Shown here: positions 59,761-64,000 of the stretch, piece by piece | How positions within the stretch are numbered: position 1 is the stretch's first letter | Layout: every line of letters begins with the position of its first letter | Source: Symbiodinium sp. CCMP2592 | Taxonomy: Eukaryota; Sar; Dinophyceae; Suessiales; Symbiodiniaceae | Length of the DNA: 64,000 nt | Reading direction: 5' to 3' | Assembly: GCA_905221615.1 (NCBI GenBank) | Contig: CAJNDT010000147.1 | Coordinates: 528,501 to 592,500 of the forward strand | Program-made: the position numbers and the translations under genes | Notes under the pieces: model-generated | Database searches by the model: none | Seen by the model: the letters and a program-made list of their open reading frames with translations, nothing else | What the model was told of the DNA's origin: nothing

Positions 59761-60183
59761 TAATCCCGAATCCTAACCCCTAAACCCCTAAACCCGAACG
59801 CTAACCCCTAAACCCGAACCCTAACCCCTAAACCCCTATACCCGAACCCTAAACCCCTAAACCCGAACCCCTAAACCCTAAACCCCTAAACCCGAACCCT
59901 AACCCCTAAACCCCTGAACCCGAACCCTAAACCCCTAAACCCGAACCCCTAAACCCTAACCCCTAAACCCCTAAACGCGAACCCCTAAACCCTAAACCCC
60001 TAAATGCGAACCCTAACCCCTAAACCCCTAAACCCCTAAACCCGAACCCTAAACCCCTAAACCCCTAAACCCCTAAACCCGAACCCTAACCCCTCAACCC
60101 CTAAACCCCAACCCGAACCCTAACCCCTAAACCCGAACCCTAAACCCTAAACCCCTAACCCCTAAACCCCTAAACCCGAACCC
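59761..60183. repeat. 0.42-kb degenerate interstitial telomere-like array (CCCTAAA)
   Basis: About 55 units of CCCTAAA, CCCCTAAA and CCCGAA(C) variants run without unique sequence between them. Higher-order phrases such as 'CCCGAACCCTAACCCCTAAA' recur. Orientation is uniformly C-rich on the + strand. It ends in unique sequence on both sides, so it is not a chromosome end. Confidence 0.92.
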
Positions 60184-60239
60184 AAACCGAGCGCTGGCCA
60201 GAGGCCTCGGAGACTTGGATGAGCGAATGAACACGCTCC

Positions 60240-60262
60240 TGCTAAGGCGCTAAGGCCGAGAT

Positions 60263-60293
<31 letters not shown>

Positions 60294-60382
60294 TAGAGAG
60301 ATAGAGACAGAGATAGAGATAGAGATAGAGACAGAGGTAGAGATAGAGATAGAGATAGAGACAGAGGTGGAGATAGAGATAT
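60240..60382. repeat. GATAGA/GAGATA microsatellite
   Basis: AGAGAGATAG and AGATAG units with occasional ACAGAGGTAG variants follow the telomere-like array after about 60 bp. Confidence 0.9.
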
Positions 60383-60679
60383 AATGGCATGAGGGATCAG
60401 AACAGGGTTTCGTATATAGTATGGGCTTATACAGTATATGCATCAAGGCCTTACACTACGGCTCACAATGGTCCGACTTTGGGCCCAAAAGCCTGACAAT
60501 AACAACTCTTAGAGTCTTATAAGTCCTAGAGCCTTCGGATCAGAGATTAGAACCGGGTTTGTATAATAGTCTAGAGTGATATGGTACGGTATATGTATAA
60601 GAACCTTTATGATTGGAACAGGGTTTATAGGCACAAATTTGGCAGTTCTTCAGGGCTCTATATTATCTGTGGATCCAAA

Positions 60680-60784
60680 TGGGTGGTTGTCAAAAATAAG
60701 GTCCTTTTTGTGGGGACTCTAAATATTAGGTGGGGTATTATAATAGGGACCCAAAAAGGGACCCTAATTTTGACACCAACCCAC
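60680..60784. mobile_element. Foldback family B, copy 3
   Basis: TGGGTGGTTGTCAAAAATAAG to TTTTGACACCAACCCA. The interior 'AATATTAGGTGGGGTATTATAATAGGGACCCAAAAAGGG' matches copy 1. It lies 34 kb from copies 1 and 2. Confidence 0.82.
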
Positions 60785-62340
60785 ATGATTTTAAAGGTTC
60801 TGACCGCTACGCCTAGGGTCAAAATAACCTACATACGATATTATAGGGTTTGGCCCGTGGTGTGGTCTAGAGTTGCGGTTGGTTGCGACCATGTAGGTTC
60901 AAAGCCTCCTGAACACAAGCCTAATCTAGGCACAATAAGAGCCAAGAGAGAAACAAACTTAGAGAACTACCATTATCTCCTGGGAATCCTTGCTCTGCTA
61001 CTGGCTGCTACTGGCATCCCAAGAAAGACCTGAAGAGCTACTCTCATGAAAGGGCACCTGCTGCTGCAATGAGAGCACCGCAGTTACCGGGCCGGAACAC
61101 GGCGCAGCATGCCTCGGACTTGTTTTCAGGTTGAGTAAAGGCCTTAATATTTTGAATATGGCTTGGGGGTGTATCATACCATTCTTCGTTTGGAACAAAA
61201 GCGCTGGTAGTTACTGAGTAGTTTAGGGCCCTGTATTCGGCTTTCCCCGGAAAAGGAATGTAGGCAGGCCAGGGAGAGGAGATGTGGGAGCCTCAGGAAG
61301 CACAGGGCTATACTGAACTTAGAACCCTAGCAAAAATCATATTTTCAGCTGTTTCTTATAGGGATTATAAGAACCAACAATATTTCCAAGTACCCCTAAG
61401 AAGGGCCCTAAGTACGGCGGCCCCTAGCTCTAGAAACCACCATTGAGTTTCTTTCCTACATCCTAATGGAACCTTGAGCCCCCAAAGCCTTAGCCGTCAG
61501 AAGCCCGCACATGAGATGGCTTACAGTGGTCCGTGCTTGCAAGCTACTCCGGGAATGGCTTCTGCACAACTCAAACCGTATGGTCTTAAGCTGTAGGACG
61601 TGGGACGTTTACCTTTAGAGCTGCCTGTCCGCTTGATGTCTTCGTGGTGGCTTGGGCCTGTTTTCTGGGGGTTACAGCTGACAGACTACAGACCCTCCAA
61701 AGCCTCTGCTGCACCGAAAGCCTTTGAACCGGCCCGCGCTATTCCTCAACGTGCTTCGCCCTCCCTCCCCAAACACCCCTGATCTAAACCGTGAACGAAA
61801 GCCTCAGAACAGAGAAAAACGATTCATAGCAATTATATCTAAACCGAAATCCTGAGCCGTAAACCTTGTTTACCCTCAAAGGTAAACCTGGCACTTGAGC
61901 CGGATGAAGCAGTTGCTTCCTGCATGAATGCTTTAGGGTGCTAATGCAGCGATATAGCCACAGGTACTGAAGGATTACATCAAGCATGATTTTGAGGCAG
62001 CTTGTATCCATCAGATTCCCTTGGGCGACACCCCTCTGCCCACCCATCGCAATTGTGCTCAAGAATTCACAGTGTCTAGGCCACGGCATGGCACGACAGA
62101 AACTACAGAAGTACCTGTTACCAATTACATGTCATTGCGCCGGGTGACAAGGACACGAAGAGTTTGTTACTTCACTGGCAAGAAGTCCCGCCCAAAAACA
62201 CAGATTCCTACAACACGCCCTTTAACATCGCAGACTTATGCCAGAAATCACCGGCAAATCGAACTTTGCTAGGGAAGTGGCTCCTCGGTCCTCTCCTTCA
62301 CAGCATGCTTCCAGGGCCCCAATGGTGCCTGAAGACACGA
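60785..62340. other. Gene-free spacer
   Basis: Imperfect foldbacks occur near 61325-61420. Open frames (for example 61600-61782 and 62021-62272) lack coding character. No RNA gene was seen. Confidence 0.45.
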
Positions 62341-62354
62341 CAGAGAGAACGAGA

Positions 62355-62410
<56 letters not shown>

Positions 62411-62425
62411 GAGAGAGAGAGCGAG
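62341..62425. repeat. GA microsatellite
   Basis: (GA)n with a few GC interruptions. Confidence 0.92.
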
Positions 62426-62680
62426 CCGAAACCTTCCTCACGACCCTTGACGACTTATGAACCCTAAACCGTAAACCCCAAATCGAGGACTTAGGACATA
62501 GGACTTCCGATTTAGGGTTTAGGGTCTGTCTGGGGCATCGGATACCGGATACAAGTTTTCAGATTGTTGGTTGAGGGGTAAAGGATTCATGGTATGTAGC
62601 CCTCTGGTTTTTTTAAACCCTATTGCTGAACACTGTGCCGAAACGTTGCAAAGAGAGTCGGAAAGCTAATCCTTCACCGC

Positions 62681-62826
62681 TACTATATGGGACTCAATAA
62701 CTAAAAGCTATGGTTTTGGTGGTTCTTTATGCTGAGTATGGCAATTGGGCTGCCCAGCCCAATTGCCATACTCAGCATAAAGAACCACCAAAACCATAGC
62801 TTTTAGTTATTGAGTCCCATATAGTA
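62681..62826. mobile_element. Perfect hairpin: 72-bp arms, 2-nt spacer
   Basis: The left arm 62681-62752 begins TACTATATGGGACTCAATAA and the right arm 62755-62826 is its exact complement, with only CC between. Pairing resumes outside (CCGC at 62677 and GCGG near 62833) after a 6-nt ATAGTA insertion on the right. Perfect arms imply a very recent origin or an assembly fold-back artefact. Confidence 0.92.
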
Positions 62827-64000
62827 ATAGTAGCGGAATGCACGTTGACATCACCAGCAACCACGAGGTTACGATCCTAGCGATCCTTGCTCCTGGTCTC
62901 TCCACGCCTCCGGCTTCGTAGTGCGCGCCGCGGGGTACGACGGAGCATGCCTAGGATTCGGATTTCCTCGTTCGGGGGAGATCGGAGGGCTTGAAGCCTT
63001 CAGGTCCATGAGATACCTTAACCCACCACCAGCAGCTAATTTTTTCGCGTCCCTATAGGTTCCATTTTGGGGTTTATACAGAACCTACAAAAATGCAGGT
63101 TTTGAAGGTTTAGGGTTTAGGGTCCATGAGTTGGGGCCAGACCTTTCAAGGTTCGATATTTGCACCTTCAAGCTCTCGCTATGGGTTATAGGGCCCTAAA
63201 GGCGCGAAACACAAGACAACTGCGAGTACTTCCCAAGATGCACAAAACATCCCAACATCCAAATCTCTGGCCCGCCATCCATGTCCTTGTCAGCCAAAGC
63301 ACGTTCCAAAGGAACCTTTGTCGACGACCGCCGCAGTGTTGTTCTTCTCTTCCTCCTCCTCCTTCCCATAGTATTAAGAAACTCAAAACCCTAAACCCTA
63401 AACCCTAAGTTTAGGGTTGGAGAACTGGGGTTTCGGTCCAAGGGCGGATAACTGGGTCAGTGCCATATAACTGCTGCTAAGACCCTTGTAAAGCGCTATG
63501 AAACCCTGGCATGCCCGTAACCGTTGCAATTCAGGGGCTGTCAGAATTAGAGTAGAGTTTCGGGGTATATTATGGTAGGGAATACATGCACATAGGAGCT
63601 ATAGGGAGGGGCTATTACTACTAAAACCCTAAACCCTATAAGCCCTAAACTCTAAGCCTTCCCACCCTAGGCTGCGAACTCCTGGGGCATCTCGCTGGGA
63701 ACGGGCTGGAGATTTGACGGACCTGACGGTGCCTGACGATCAAGGCACCGACTTTATTGGCCTCAGGGCCCAAAGGACCCAACAAGGGGGTACGTAGGTT
63801 TCGGACAGTGGTTATGTAGGCAACTATATATTTGGGAGAGTTTGTGACCATTGGGTACTTGAGCCCTTGAGGTTAGGTTTTGAGTCGTTTGAGTCGACTC
63901 CAGAAAAAGGCATGTTCAGGGACCTTTTGGGATCATTCCGGGATGCAGAACGGATCTAAAAGGGTTCTAGGAAGGTTCCCTGCAAGCCCAGCTACCCACA
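62827..64000. repeat. Terminal gene-free DNA with head-to-head telomere-like words
   Basis: At 63386-63418 three CCCTAAA units abut a TTTAGGG unit in opposite orientation. Further CCCTAAACCCTATAAGCCC lies at 63625-63650 and GGTTTAGGGTTTAGGG at 63107-63122. No gene is supported. Confidence 0.6.

Noticed and set aside
59761..60183. A true chromosome end.
   Set aside because: Unique sequence continues on both sides and the units are degenerate.

Overview
Organism. The window looks like nuclear DNA of a dinoflagellate, most like the Symbiodiniales/Suessiales among genomes I know. Four independent signs agree. (1) Three of the five gene models belong to families I recognise as multi-copy in dinoflagellate genomes: the 'DLVEAFAG ... 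CCSSFVTISRST ... WVVEQPRGS' family, a GIY-YIG-like 'YKIGIT ... EAALI' family, and the 'CGVCHLC ... EDFVGICSRISRRV' family. (2) Introns are short (about 70-110 nt is common), several use a GC donor, and the exon after the intron usually begins with G. (3) All supported genes lie on the + strand, as in dinoflagellate unidirectional gene blocks. (4) TTTAGGG-type heptamers are scattered through the non-coding DNA. Species cannot be set from sequence alone.

Layout. 0.3-12 kb is a compact block of co-directional, intron-rich genes: an AT-hook/RG-rich chromatin-type protein with a coding minisatellite, a possible methyltransferase-like gene, a GIY-YIG-like gene, and a nine-exon gene of unknown function whose exon phases join into one 717-codon reading frame. 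12-22.8 kb has no gene I can support. It holds a 1-kb trinucleotide tract, an old diverged direct duplication of about 2.1 kb (near 14.5-16.6 and 18.35-20.45 kb), and TA-rich DNA. 22.8-25.3 kb holds a four-exon gene of a dinoflagellate-expanded, possibly transposase-derived family.

25.3-39 kb is gene-free: TTTAGGG/CCCTAAA motifs mixed with many 90-150 bp foldback (MITE-like) elements. 39.1-48.8 kb is a macrosatellite of about 1.96-kb monomers, interrupted by a 3,552-bp element with 24-bp terminal inverted repeats and an 8-bp target duplication. 48.8-53.8 kb is a higher-order satellite built on the 9-mer GGTTGAAAT in both orientations, with a 100-N assembly gap. 53.8-64 kb returns to TTTAGGG-rich DNA with foldback families, a nested insertion, a 0.42-kb degenerate telomere-like array and a perfect 72-bp-arm hairpin.

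How it works together. The genes do not form a pathway. The left part is an ordinary dinoflagellate gene block. The rest is repeat-rich DNA whose interest lies in several distinct non-autonomous mobile-element families and satellite architectures. Long open frames in 39-54 kb come from repeat periodicity and are not annotated as genes.
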